Translations under genes and position numbers: made by a program
From: Mycolicibacterium peregrinum
GTDB lineage: Bacteria > Actinomycetota > Actinomycetes > Mycobacteriales > Mycobacteriaceae
Direction of reading: 5' to 3'
NCBI RefSeq assembly: GCF_001665625.1
Contig: NZ_LZSY01000005.1
Span: forward strand, 1-64,000
Length of the DNA: 64,000 nt
Part shown: one piece after another, positions 26,559 through 36,446 of the stretch
How positions within the stretch are numbered: position 1 is the stretch's first letter
How the letters are laid out: each line of letters begins with the position of its first letter
Notes under the pieces: model-generated
What the model was told of the DNA's origin: nothing
The model's input: only the letters and a program-made list of their open reading frames with translations
Database searches by the model: none

Positions 26559-29500
26559 CATGGTTAGTGCCGATTCGGCTGCCCCCCGCACCTCCGACGC
26601 GCGTCTGGAGCTGATGCGGCGCAGGCTTGCCGAGCGGGGCCTCGCGTCAGCATCGGGGGAGCCCGGACAGGCGGACGCGGGCGTGCCGGTCGATCCCACC
26701 GTGCTGTCGGACGGTCAGCGGCGGATGTGGTTCGTGCAGGGTTTCGATCCGAGCGGGGTCCTGCTGAACATCTGCCTGTCCTACCGGCTCGACGGCGTGG
26801 TCGACGCCGAGCGGCTGCACGACGCGCTGGTTGCGGTGGCGGGGCGGCATCCGATCCTGCGCACCACCTACCGGGCCGACGAGAACGGCGAGCCGACGGC
26901 GACGGTGCACGATGACCTGGCCCCGGGGTGGACGGTGCACGACCTGTCCGACAAGTCCGAGCGGGCGCGAAAGCTGCGCCTCGAGGTGCTGGCTCAGCGT
27001 GAATTCGGCACGGCCTTCGACCTGAGCAGCGACTCGCCGGTGCGGATCACATTGATCAAGACCGGCCCGAGCGAACACGTGATGTTGCTTGTGGCGCATC
27101 ACATCGCCTGGGACGACGGCTCGTGGCGGGTGTTCTTCACCGACCTGACCCGGGCGTACAGCGGGGCGCAGCTCGGCGAGACTCCGCGGGTCCCGGTATC
27201 CGAGGCTCCGGACGGTGATGCGGATCTGGCGTACTGGCGCGAGGTGCTGGCCGCTCCGCCGGAGCCGCTGGAGCTGCCGGGCCCCGCGGGTTCGGTGGTG
27301 CCCAGCGGTTTTCGTTCCCAGCGCAGCACGGTCCGGTTGTCGGCCGAGACCGTCCGGCAGGTGGCGGCACTGGCCCGCGACACCGGGGCCACCCCCTACA
27401 TGGTGTTGCTCGCGGCGTTCGGTGCACTCATCCACCGCTACACCCACACGGACGATTTCCTGGTCGCCACCCCGGTTTTGAACCGCGACACCGACGAGAC
27501 CATCGGCTACTACGGCAACACGGTGGCGATGCGACTGCGTCCACAGGCCACGCTCGGATTCCGGGACCTGGTCGAGGCCACGCGCGACACCGCGATCGGT
27601 GCCTTCACCCATCAGCGGGTCAACCTCGACCGGGTGGTGGCCGAACTCAACCCGGACCGGCGCCACGGTGCCGAGCGGATGACACGGGTGAGCTTCGGGT
27701 TCCGCGAGCCCGACGGCGGCGGCTTCCGTCCGGACGGCGTGACGTGCGAACGCGCCGAGCTGCGCGGCCAACACACCCAGCTGCCCTTGGGTTTCATGGT
27801 CGAACTCGACGCCGAGGGCGCGGTGGTGGAGGCCGAACATCTCACCGAGGTGCTGGATGCCGACCTCGCCGCCCAGATGCTGCGGCACTTTGCCGTGCTG
27901 CTCGACTGTGCGCTCGCCGAGCCCGACCGGCCGCTGGCCGCGCTGGACCTGTTCACCGCCGAGGACGCCGAGTGGATGCGTTCGGTGTCAACCGGTGAGC
28001 AGTTCGACACGCCGGCAACCACATTGGGCGCGCTGGTCACAGAGCAGGCTGCCCGTACCCCCGATGCCGTCGCGGTGGTCTACGAGGGTCGCCACTACAC
28101 CTATCGCGAGATCAACGAGTCGGCGAACCGGTTGGCGCACTGGCTGATCGAGCAGGGCATCGGCACCGAGGACCGGGTGGCGGTGCTGCTGGAGAAGTCG
28201 CCCGAGCTGGTCATCACGGCACTGGGCATCGTCAAGGCCGGTGCGGTGTACCTGCCGGTCGACCCGACCTACCCCGAAGACCGACTCACCTACATTCTCT
28301 CCGACTCCGACCCGAAAACCATTCTGCGAGAGCCGGTCGGCGGCCTGGAGAACTATCCGGCCACCGATCCCACCGACACCGAGCGGATCCGCCCGCTGGG
28401 CCCCGACAACACCGCGTACCTGATCTACACCTCGGGGTCCACCGGCCTGCCCAAGGGCGTGCCGGTGCCGCACCGGCCGATCGCGGAGTACTTCGTCTGG
28501 TTCGGCGGCGATTACGAGGTCACCGAGGACGAACGCCTGCTGCAGGTGGCTTCGCAGAGCTTCGACGTGTCGATCGGCGAGATCTTCGGCATGCTGGCCG
28601 CCGGTGCGCGCCTGGTGATCCCGAAGCCGGGCGGCCTGGGCGACATCGGCTACCTCACCGATCTGCTGCGCAACGAGGGCATCACCTCGATGCACTTCGT
28701 CCCGTCGTTGCTCGGACTGTTCCTGTCGCTGCCCGGTGTCAACGAGTGGCGCACGCTGCAGCGCGTGCCGATCGGTGGCGAGGCGTTGCCCGGCGAGATC
28801 GCCGACAAGTTCCTCGCCACCTTCGATTCCCTGCTACACAACTTCTACGGACCCACCGAAACGGTGCTCAACTGCACCCGTTACAAGGTGGAGGGCAAGC
28901 AGGGCTCCCGGATCGTGCCGATCGGCACACCGAAGATCAACACCACGATCCATCTGCTCGACGACGCGCTGCAGCCCGTTCCGGTCGGCGTGATCGGCGA
29001 GATCTACATCGGCGGAACACATGTCGCGCACGGGTATCACGACCGCCCGCGACTCACCGCCGAACGGTTCGTGGCCGACCCGTTCAATCCCGGCGGACGG
29101 ATGTACCGGTCCGGTGACCTGGCTCGGCGGAACGCCGACGGTGACATCGAGTTCGTCGGCCGCGCCGACGAGCAGGTAAAGGTCCGTGGCTTCCGAATCG
29201 AGCTGGGTGAGGTCTCCTCGGCCATTTCCGTCGACCCGTCGGTCGGGCAGGCCGTCGTGGTCGTCAGCGATCTGCCGTCGCTGGGCAAGAGCCTGGTCGC
29301 CTACATCACGCCGGCCGCCGGTGCCGAGCGGGTCGAGATCGACCGCATCCGGGCCAGGGTGACCGCCGCGCTGCCCGAATACATGATCCCGGCCGCGTTC
29401 GTCGAGCTGGCCGAGATCCCGATCACCGCGCACGGCAAGATCGATCGGCGGGCACTGCCCGAACCGGAGATCCGTTCGGCCACCGAATTCCGCGCGCCGG

Positions 29501-32013
29501 ACACCGAAACCGAACACGAGATCGTCGCTCTGTTCGGCGAACTGCTCGAACGGGACGGTGTCGGCGCCGACGATTCGTTCTTCGATCTGGGCGGTCACTC
29601 CCTGCTGGCCACCAAACTCGTTGCCGCGGTGCGGGCCCGATTCGGGGTCGACCTTGGCGTGGCCGACGTGTTCGAGAACGCCACGGTGGCGGGTCTGGCC
29701 GCTCGCGTCGACGAATTGCAGGCCTCGGGCACCGGCGTTGGTCTGCCCCCGATCGTGGCTGCACAACACACCGGACCGTCGCAGATGTCGGCGGCCCAGC
29801 ACCGGCAGTGGTTCCAGTTCCGCATCGACGGACCCAACCCGGTCAACAATGTGCCCTTCGCGGCCCGGCTGACCGGACCCTGCGACGTCGAGGCACTGGC
29901 AGCGGCGGTCGACGACGTGGTTGCCCGACACGAGATCCTGCGCACCACCTATCGCGAAATCGACGGTGTCCCTTACCAGATCATCCATCCCGCGGCCCCG
30001 GTGACGGTCCGTCGCGTCGACGGCTCCGGCGAGGACTGGTTGCAGGGCGAACTCGATACCGAGCGGCGCTACTGCTTCGACCTGGAGAACGAGTGGCCGA
30101 TCCGGGCGGCGGTGCTGTCCACTCCGGGTGCGCACGTGCTGTCTTTGATCGTGCACCACATCGCCGCCGACCACTGGTCGGGCGCAGTGTTGTTCACCGA
30201 TCTGATGACCGCCTACCACGCCCGCCGGGCCGGTACGGCACCCGACTGGGCACCGCTACCGGTCCAGTACGCCGACTTCGCGGACTGGCAGGCCGAAGTG
30301 CTTTCGGGCGCGGACGAGCGGATCGCCGAGCAACGTGACTACTGGACAAGGCAACTGGCCGGTCTGTCGGCCGACCATGACATCGAGAACGGCCTGCAAC
30401 CCGACTTTCCACGCCCGCCGGTGCCGACCGGAGAGGGTAAGGCGCTCGATTTCACCATCGACGTGGGCGTCCGGGACAAGCTCGTCGAACTCGCCCGTGA
30501 ACTCGGCGTCACCGAGTTCATGGTGCTGCAGGCCGCCGTTGCGATCGCCCTGCACAAAGCCGGGCAGGGCACCGACATCGCGCTGGGCACACCGGTGGCC
30601 GGACGCACCGCACCTGAGCTCGACGCGCTGATCGGGTTCTTCATCAACATCGTGGTGCTGCGCAACGACCTGTCCGGCAACCCGACGCTGCGGGAGGTGC
30701 TGCGGCGTTCCCGTGACATGGCGCTGGCCGCCTACAAGCACCAGGACCTGCCGTTCGACCGGGTGGTCGACGCAGTCAGCCCGGTGCGCTCGCTGGCACG
30801 CAATCCGCTTTTCGGTGTGGTGGTGCACGTGCGTGAGGACCTGCCGGCAAGTCAGGTCATCGATACCGGTGCCGACGGTGAAACCCTTTTCACCGCACTG
30901 GAACCCACGTTCGACGTGGCCCATGCGGACCTGTCGCTCAACTTCTTTGCCGAAGCCGGTGCCGGATATCGGGCCACCGTCATCTACCGCACCGAGCTCT
31001 ACGAGGCGGCCACCGCAGCGCGCCTCGTGGACTGGCTGCACCGCATCGTCGGGGCATTCGCCGGTGATGCCGACCAGACGGTGCGCGACATCGCGGTGCT
31101 CGATACGGCCGAACGCGACCTGCTGGTCGATGACTGGAGCCGCAAGGCGGTGCCGCCGGCCGGGCTGCCGCAGACCGAGGGCGCAGATCGCGTCTACCTG
31201 CTGGACGAATGGCGGCAACCGGTGGCCATCGGTGTCGTGGGTGACGTCTACTACGCTGGCGGTGCGGTGGACGAGGCAGGTGGCGCGGCCACCGGCGTCG
31301 GTGCCGATCGCTTCGCGCCCAACCCCTTCGGGGACGGGCGGTTGTATCGCACCGGGGACCGGGCCCGCTGGACCGTCGACGGCCGGCTGGAGCCCATCAC
31401 CACCGGTGAACCGCGTCTGCAGGCTGTCCTGGAAGGGATCGACGGGGTGGCCGCTGCGGCAACCCGGCATTGGGAGACTCGCGGTGCCACCACCGTGGCC
31501 GGCTACTTGGTCCTCGAGCCCGGAACTGCGGACACCGAGACCGTCCTGGAGACCGTGCGAGCTGCGCTGCCAGAGGAATTCGTCGGTGCGGTGCTGACGG
31601 TCGTCGACAGCATCGAACCTGCCGGGCTGACCCGTCCGCGCATCACCACGACGGCGCCCGCCGAGCCGCCGGCCACCGCGACCGAGGTGACGCTGGCGGC
31701 GATGCTCGTGACCCTGCTCGGTGCGACCGACGTGGGCCGGTACGACGACTTCTTCACCCTCGGCGGCGACAGCATCCTGGCCGTGCAACTCGCGGCGCGG
31801 GCCAGGGATGCCGGTGTGGCGATGACGGCCCGCATGGTGTTCGAACATCCCGGGCTCGCGGATCTGGCCGCCGCGATCGACCGCGCGGGTGACGACGACG
31901 GCACCGCAACCGCCGACGTGCACCATGAGCCGATGTCCGCCTCGGGCCTGTCGCCCGACGAGCTTGCCGCGTTGACCGCGGGATGGGGACAGGACCAGGG
32001 GATCTCGACATGA
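26551..32013 (+). CDS. mbtE: Mycobactin NRPS MbtE (C-A-PCP-C-truncated A-PCP)
   Basis: 1820 residues from GTG 26551, which overlaps the mbtD stop by 8 bp and has AAAAGGAA upstream. Domains: C (about 45-460, AHHIAWDDGSW), A (about 490-985, LIYTSGSTGLPKGV, A4 QSFDVSIGEIFG, RVKVRGFRIELGE-like A8 and Lys in AHGKIDRR), PCP (Ser1017 in LGGHSLLATKL), second C (about 1085-1515, VHHIAADHWSG), then a short segment (about 1540-1690) that matches only the C-terminal adenylation motifs (RLYRTGDRARWTVDGRLE), and a second PCP (Ser1741 in LGGDSILAVQL). It installs the first (N-acyl/N-hydroxy) lysine. The second A domain lacks A1-A5 and cannot activate an amino acid. Confidence 0.93.
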   Translation: MTDMVSADSAAPRTSDARLELMRRRLAERGLASASGEPGQADAGVPVDPTVLSDGQRRMWFVQGFDPSGVLLNICLSYRLDGVVDAERLHDALVAVAGRHPILRTTYRADENGEPTATVHDDLAPGWTVHDLSDKSERARKLRLEVLAQREFGTAFDLSSDSPVRITLIKTGPSEHVMLLVAHHIAWDDGSWRVFFTDLTRAYSGAQLGETPRVPVSEAPDGDADLAYWREVLAAPPEPLELPGPAGSVVPSGFRSQRSTVRLSAETVRQVAALARDTGATPYMVLLAAFGALIHRYTHTDDFLVATPVLNRDTDETIGYYGNTVAMRLRPQATLGFRDLVEATRDTAIGAFTHQRVNLDRVVAELNPDRRHGAERMTRVSFGFREPDGGGFRPDGVTCERAELRGQHTQLPLGFMVELDAEGAVVEAEHLTEVLDADLAAQMLRHFAVLLDCALAEPDRPLAALDLFTAEDAEWMRSVSTGEQFDTPATTLGALVTEQAARTPDAVAVVYEGRHYTYREINESANRLAHWLIEQGIGTEDRVAVLLEKSPELVITALGIVKAGAVYLPVDPTYPEDRLTYILSDSDPKTILREPVGGLENYPATDPTDTERIRPLGPDNTAYLIYTSGSTGLPKGVPVPHRPIAEYFVWFGGDYEVTEDERLLQVASQSFDVSIGEIFGMLAAGARLVIPKPGGLGDIGYLTDLLRNEGITSMHFVPSLLGLFLSLPGVNEWRTLQRVPIGGEALPGEIADKFLATFDSLLHNFYGPTETVLNCTRYKVEGKQGSRIVPIGTPKINTTIHLLDDALQPVPVGVIGEIYIGGTHVAHGYHDRPRLTAERFVADPFNPGGRMYRSGDLARRNADGDIEFVGRADEQVKVRGFRIELGEVSSAISVDPSVGQAVVVVSDLPSLGKSLVAYITPAAGAERVEIDRIRARVTAALPEYMIPAAFVELAEIPITAHGKIDRRALPEPEIRSATEFRAPDTETEHEIVALFGELLERDGVGADDSFFDLGGHSLLATKLVAAVRARFGVDLGVADVFENATVAGLAARVDELQASGTGVGLPPIVAAQHTGPSQMSAAQHRQWFQFRIDGPNPVNNVPFAARLTGPCDVEALAAAVDDVVARHEILRTTYREIDGVPYQIIHPAAPVTVRRVDGSGEDWLQGELDTERRYCFDLENEWPIRAAVLSTPGAHVLSLIVHHIAADHWSGAVLFTDLMTAYHARRAGTAPDWAPLPVQYADFADWQAEVLSGADERIAEQRDYWTRQLAGLSADHDIENGLQPDFPRPPVPTGEGKALDFTIDVGVRDKLVELARELGVTEFMVLQAAVAIALHKAGQGTDIALGTPVAGRTAPELDALIGFFINIVVLRNDLSGNPTLREVLRRSRDMALAAYKHQDLPFDRVVDAVSPVRSLARNPLFGVVVHVREDLPASQVIDTGADGETLFTALEPTFDVAHADLSLNFFAEAGAGYRATVIYRTELYEAATAARLVDWLHRIVGAFAGDADQTVRDIAVLDTAERDLLVDDWSRKAVPPAGLPQTEGADRVYLLDEWRQPVAIGVVGDVYYAGGAVDEAGGAATGVGADRFAPNPFGDGRLYRTGDRARWTVDGRLEPITTGEPRLQAVLEGIDGVAAAATRHWETRGATTVAGYLVLEPGTADTETVLETVRAALPEEFVGAVLTVVDSIEPAGLTRPRITTTAPAEPPATATEVTLAAMLVTLLGATDVGRYDDFFTLGGDSILAVQLAARARDAGVAMTARMVFEHPGLADLAAAIDRAGDDDGTATADVHHEPMSASGLSPDELAALTAGWGQDQGIST

Positions 32014-35000
32014 CGACCACCGGAACGCCGCCCGGCGTCGAGGACGTCCTGGCACTCAGCCCGCTGCAACAGGGGCTGTACTCGCTGGCCGGGCTGACCG
32101 AAGGAGACGAGGGGGCGGACCCCTACCTCATCGCGATGGCCGCCGACATCGACGGGGCAGTGGACGCCGGATTGCTGCGGGCCAGTGCCGAAGCCATGCT
32201 GGTGCGCCATCCGAACCTGCGGGCCAGCTTCTTCCAGGGAAACCTGAGCCGCCCCGTCGCAGTGGTCCCGTCGGCCGTCGAACTGCCGTGGCGGCACGTG
32301 CAGGCCGACGACGCGCAGGCGCTCGCCCTGGAATCCGAGGAACGCGCCCGGCGCTTCGACCTGGGTCGAGGGCCGCTGATCCGATTCCTGCTCATCGAAA
32401 AGCCCGGGCAACACTGGCGACTGGTGATCGTCGCCCATCACATCGCGATCGACGGCTGGTCGCTGCCGGTGTTCGTCGGTGAGTTGATCGCGCTCTACGG
32501 GGCGAAGGGAGACGCGACCGCGCTGCCCTCGGCGGTGCGCCCCTATCGCGACTACATCGGCTGGCTGGCCGGGCGCGATCAGGCGGACAGCCGGGCACGG
32601 TGGCAGGCACATCTGTACGGCATGGACGCCCCTACCTTGCTGTCGCCGGCGTTGTCCGGACGGGCGGCCGAGCCGGGTCTGCCGGCCCGCACCGAGGTGA
32701 CCCTCGACGAGCAACAGTCCGCCGCGATCTTCGAGGCCGCCCGGAAACGCGGCGTCACAGTCAACACCCTGTTCCAGATGGCTTGGGCGACAATTCTTTC
32801 GGTCTTCACCGACCGCACCGACGTGGTGTACGGCGTCACGGTGTCGGGCCGCCCGGACGAGCTGGCCGGTGTCGAGTCGATGGTCGGCCTGTTCATCAAC
32901 ACTGTGCCGCTGCGGGTCCGGGTCGACCCCGGCCTTCCGGTCGGCGGTCAGTGCCTGGCGCTGCAGCGGGAGGCCGCCGAGCTGCGCGAGCACAGCTACC
33001 TGAGCCACACCGAGTTGCGTTCACTCGGTGGGATCGGCGAGCTGTACGACACTCTGCTGGTCTACGAGAACTTCCCGCCCGGCGGGTTGGTCGGCAGCGA
33101 CGAGTTCGCGCTCGGCGAGGCCGTGTTGCGGCCCGCGGCGTTGGAGAGCCTGTCCCACTTCCCGGTCACCATCGCCGCGCATCCCACCCACGGCCGCCTC
33201 ACGGTGCTCGTCGAAACCCTCGGCGGGGCACTGGGACAGCTCGACCCGCGTGCTCTGGGACTACGGGTGCTGACCGTGGTCCAGCGGCTGCTGGAGCGCT
33301 GGGAGCGTCCGCTGCGCGAGGTCGCGGTCACCCTCGATGACGAGCCGCGGCCCGTCGGTGCGCCACCGATCACCCAGCAGGCCGGTGATTCCCACACCGG
33401 CTTCCACACCACGTTCAGCGAGACCGCCGCCGAACGCCTCGGTTCGGTGGCCCTGAGCTGGGACGGCGGAGAGCTCAGCTATCGCGAACTCGACGAGGCC
33501 GCCGACCGCCTGGCTGCCGCGCTGATCCGCCGTGGAATGTCCGTCGAGACTCCGGTCCCGATCCGGCTGCGACGTGGGCCCGACTACGTCGTGGCGATGC
33601 TCGCCGTGCTCAAGGCGGGCGCGATGATCGTGCCACTGGATCCGGCCATGCCCGAGGAACGGGTTGCCGAGATCCTCCGCCAGATCGGCTCAGGCCGCCA
33701 CCCGCTGGTCGTCGACGAAACCCTGCTGGCATCTGTCGATTCCGGAGCGGCCACCGACTACCGGCCCGCACCGGTCCACCCCGGGCAGGGCGCCTACATT
33801 GTCTTCACCTCCGGTACGACCGGAAAACCCAAGGGCGTCATCGGAACCCATCAGGCGCTGTTGGCCTATTGCGCCGACCATGCCCACCAGGTGCTTCGGC
33901 CGGCGGCCGAGCGCCTCGGTCGTCCACTGCGAGTGGCCCACGCGTGGTCGTTCACCTTCGATGCGGCCTGGCAGCCGTTGGCGGCCCTGCTCGACGGGCA
34001 CACCGTGCACATCGTCTCCGACGAGGTGCAGCGCGACGCCGAGGCCGTGGTGGAGACCATCGGGCGCTTCGCCATCGACATGATCGACACCACACCGTCG
34101 ATGTTCGCCTCCCTGCGGGCGGCCGGCCTGCTCACCCAGGTGCCGTTGGCGGTGCTCGCGCTCGGCGGCGAGGCCATCGACACCGCCACCTGGCGGGGGA
34201 TCCAGGCCGAATGCGAGCGCACCGGGATGTCGGCCCACAACTGCTACGGCCCGACCGAGACCACGGTGGAAGCCGTCGTCGCGGCCATCGCCGAGTATGC
34301 GCAGCCCGGTATCGGGCGTCCCACGGAGTCGACCGCGGCCTACGTCCTCGACAGCTGGCTTCGCCCGGTTCCCGACGGAGTGTGCGGCGAACTGTATTTG
34401 GCCGGTGGTCAATTGACCCGCGGCTATCTCGGCAGACCGGGGGAAACGGCAGGACGGTTCGTCGCCGATCCGTTCACGCCCGGTGCCCGGATGTACCGCA
34501 CCGGTGACGTGGTGCGTCGGAATCCCGAGTCGGGTGGCATTGAATTCCTCGGCCGCAGCGACGATCAGGTCAAGATCCGTGGTTTCCGGGTGGAGCCAGG
34601 CGAGGTGGCCGCGACGTTGCACGCCCATCCAGGGGTGCGGCACGCCCATGTGGCGGTACGGCAGCACCGCAGCGGGCCGCGACTGGTCGCGTATGTGGTC
34701 ACCGACACCCCGGTCACCGAGCTACGGGGAATGCTGACCGACACCCTGCCCAGACATCTGGTCCCCCACCACATCGTGGCCGTCGAGGAGATTCCACTGA
34801 CCACCAACGGCAAGGTCGACGACGCCGCGCTGGCGGCGCTGGGTACCGGCGGACGCTCCGAAGGGGCCGAGCACCCCGCCACCGACACCGAGCGGCTGCT
34901 GGCCCAGGTGCTGTCCGAGGTGCTGGGGACCGCTGACGGCGCGGGCGTGGACGTCACCGCCGACTTCCTCGATCTCGGGCTGGACAGCATCGTGGCCCTG

Positions 35001-36446
35001 TCGGTGGTCCAGGCTGTGCGGCGCCGTGGCGTGGCATTGCGTGCCCGCCTGATGTTGGACTGTGCGACAGTCCGCGAGCTCGCGGCCGCGATCGATGCCG
35101 ATGCGGACGCCGTCGCGCAGGACCGAGATGCGGCCGACCAAGCCGCACCCGACACCACCCCGATCCCGCTGCTGCCGAACGGGCGCTGGCTGTACCAGTA
35201 CGGCGACCCACGCCGGCTCGCCCAGACCGAGGTGTTCCGGCTGCCCGGCGGGATCACCCGGGCACAGCTGGAAACCCTGCTGCGCAACGTGATCGACGGG
35301 CATGAGGTGCTGCGCACCCGTTTGGACCTTGAGGCCCTGACGCTCGTGCCGCATGAGCGCGGTGAGGTGCTGTCGGAGGCGACCGGGTCGGGTGAGCTCG
35401 AAGCCGCGGTGGCCGAACAGGCCGACCTTTCGGTGCAGCGCCTCGATCCGCAGAACGGGTCGATGCTCGACGCGGTGTGGCTGCATCACCCGCGGACGGA
35501 CGGCGGGCTGCTGATCCTCACCGCCCACGTGCTGGCCCTGGACCCGGCATCGTGGCGGATCCTGGTCGGCGAGCTCGAAAATGCCTGGCATGCGCTCGCT
35601 TCCGGCCGGACGCCGCTGCCCGTGCGTGAACACACCTCGTTGCGGCAGTGGTCCCGGTTGCTCTCGGACCGGGCGGCCACGCTCGACACCTGCGGCTTTT
35701 GGGAGCGGCAATTCGACGGTGGCGATCCGGACATCGGTGCGCGCCGGATCGATCCGGCCGCCGACCGGATGGCCGGGGTGACCATCAAGATGGCCTTCGC
35801 CGAACCCGACGTGACGGCCAGACTGCTCACCGGCGCATTGCCGGTGACCGAGGTGCTGGCCGCGGTAACCGCTCGGGCGCTGACCAATTGGCGCCGCCAC
35901 CGTGGTCAGCCGACCCCGGCGCCACTGCTGGCGCTGGAAACCCACGGCCGGTCCGATGCCGTGGTGTCCGGTCACGGCGAGGTCGATACCGGCGACACCG
36001 CGGGGTTGCTCAGCATGATCTATCCGTTGCGGCTGACCGCCGACGACGTAAGGGGGGTCGTCGCGCAGGTGGCCGCCATCCCCGGCGACGCCATCGACTA
36101 CGGCCTGCTGCGGTACCTGCGCGAGGACACCGGCCGGCGGCTCGGCGCCCACCGGGATCCGCAGGTGCTGCTCAACTATCTGGGCCGTATCGAACTGGAC
36201 GCGGCTGATCACGCCCTGCTGCAGGACCGTTCGTTGCAGACCGGGGTGACCCCGATTCCCGAACCCAATGTCGCTGTGCGCCATGAGCTGACGATCATGG
36301 CCGCGGTGATCGACCGCGACGGATCGGCCGTGCTCGGCACCCAGTGGCGGACTTTGCCCGACATTCTGTCGGCCGAGGACATCGCCACCCTGCAGGAGAT
36401 GTGGCTGGACGCATTACGAGAGGTGTTGCGAGAGGTGACCCCATGA
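32010..36446 (+). CDS. mbtF: Mycobactin NRPS MbtF (C-A-PCP-terminal C/E-like domain)
   Basis: 1478 residues from ATG 32010 (ATGA with mbtE). C domain (about 5-450, AHHIAIDGWSLP intact HHxxxDG), A (about 470-930, VFTSGTTGKPKGV, Lys in TTNGKVDD), PCP (about 950-1020, Ser993 in LGLDSIVALS), and a C-terminal condensation/epimerisation-like domain (about 1050-1470; LLNYLGRIEL resembles the E-domain NxxGR motif). In that last domain the active motif reads HVLALDPASW at residues 1173 on, so the second, catalytic His is Val. MbtF adds the terminal lysine that becomes the cyclic hydroxamate (caprolactam). Confidence 0.93.
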   Translation: MTTTGTPPGVEDVLALSPLQQGLYSLAGLTEGDEGADPYLIAMAADIDGAVDAGLLRASAEAMLVRHPNLRASFFQGNLSRPVAVVPSAVELPWRHVQADDAQALALESEERARRFDLGRGPLIRFLLIEKPGQHWRLVIVAHHIAIDGWSLPVFVGELIALYGAKGDATALPSAVRPYRDYIGWLAGRDQADSRARWQAHLYGMDAPTLLSPALSGRAAEPGLPARTEVTLDEQQSAAIFEAARKRGVTVNTLFQMAWATILSVFTDRTDVVYGVTVSGRPDELAGVESMVGLFINTVPLRVRVDPGLPVGGQCLALQREAAELREHSYLSHTELRSLGGIGELYDTLLVYENFPPGGLVGSDEFALGEAVLRPAALESLSHFPVTIAAHPTHGRLTVLVETLGGALGQLDPRALGLRVLTVVQRLLERWERPLREVAVTLDDEPRPVGAPPITQQAGDSHTGFHTTFSETAAERLGSVALSWDGGELSYRELDEAADRLAAALIRRGMSVETPVPIRLRRGPDYVVAMLAVLKAGAMIVPLDPAMPEERVAEILRQIGSGRHPLVVDETLLASVDSGAATDYRPAPVHPGQGAYIVFTSGTTGKPKGVIGTHQALLAYCADHAHQVLRPAAERLGRPLRVAHAWSFTFDAAWQPLAALLDGHTVHIVSDEVQRDAEAVVETIGRFAIDMIDTTPSMFASLRAAGLLTQVPLAVLALGGEAIDTATWRGIQAECERTGMSAHNCYGPTETTVEAVVAAIAEYAQPGIGRPTESTAAYVLDSWLRPVPDGVCGELYLAGGQLTRGYLGRPGETAGRFVADPFTPGARMYRTGDVVRRNPESGGIEFLGRSDDQVKIRGFRVEPGEVAATLHAHPGVRHAHVAVRQHRSGPRLVAYVVTDTPVTELRGMLTDTLPRHLVPHHIVAVEEIPLTTNGKVDDAALAALGTGGRSEGAEHPATDTERLLAQVLSEVLGTADGAGVDVTADFLDLGLDSIVALSVVQAVRRRGVALRARLMLDCATVRELAAAIDADADAVAQDRDAADQAAPDTTPIPLLPNGRWLYQYGDPRRLAQTEVFRLPGGITRAQLETLLRNVIDGHEVLRTRLDLEALTLVPHERGEVLSEATGSGELEAAVAEQADLSVQRLDPQNGSMLDAVWLHHPRTDGGLLILTAHVLALDPASWRILVGELENAWHALASGRTPLPVREHTSLRQWSRLLSDRAATLDTCGFWERQFDGGDPDIGARRIDPAADRMAGVTIKMAFAEPDVTARLLTGALPVTEVLAAVTARALTNWRRHRGQPTPAPLLALETHGRSDAVVSGHGEVDTGDTAGLLSMIYPLRLTADDVRGVVAQVAAIPGDAIDYGLLRYLREDTGRRLGAHRDPQVLLNYLGRIELDAADHALLQDRSLQTGVTPIPEPNVAVRHELTIMAAVIDRDGSAVLGTQWRTLPDILSAEDIATLQEMWLDALREVLREVTP

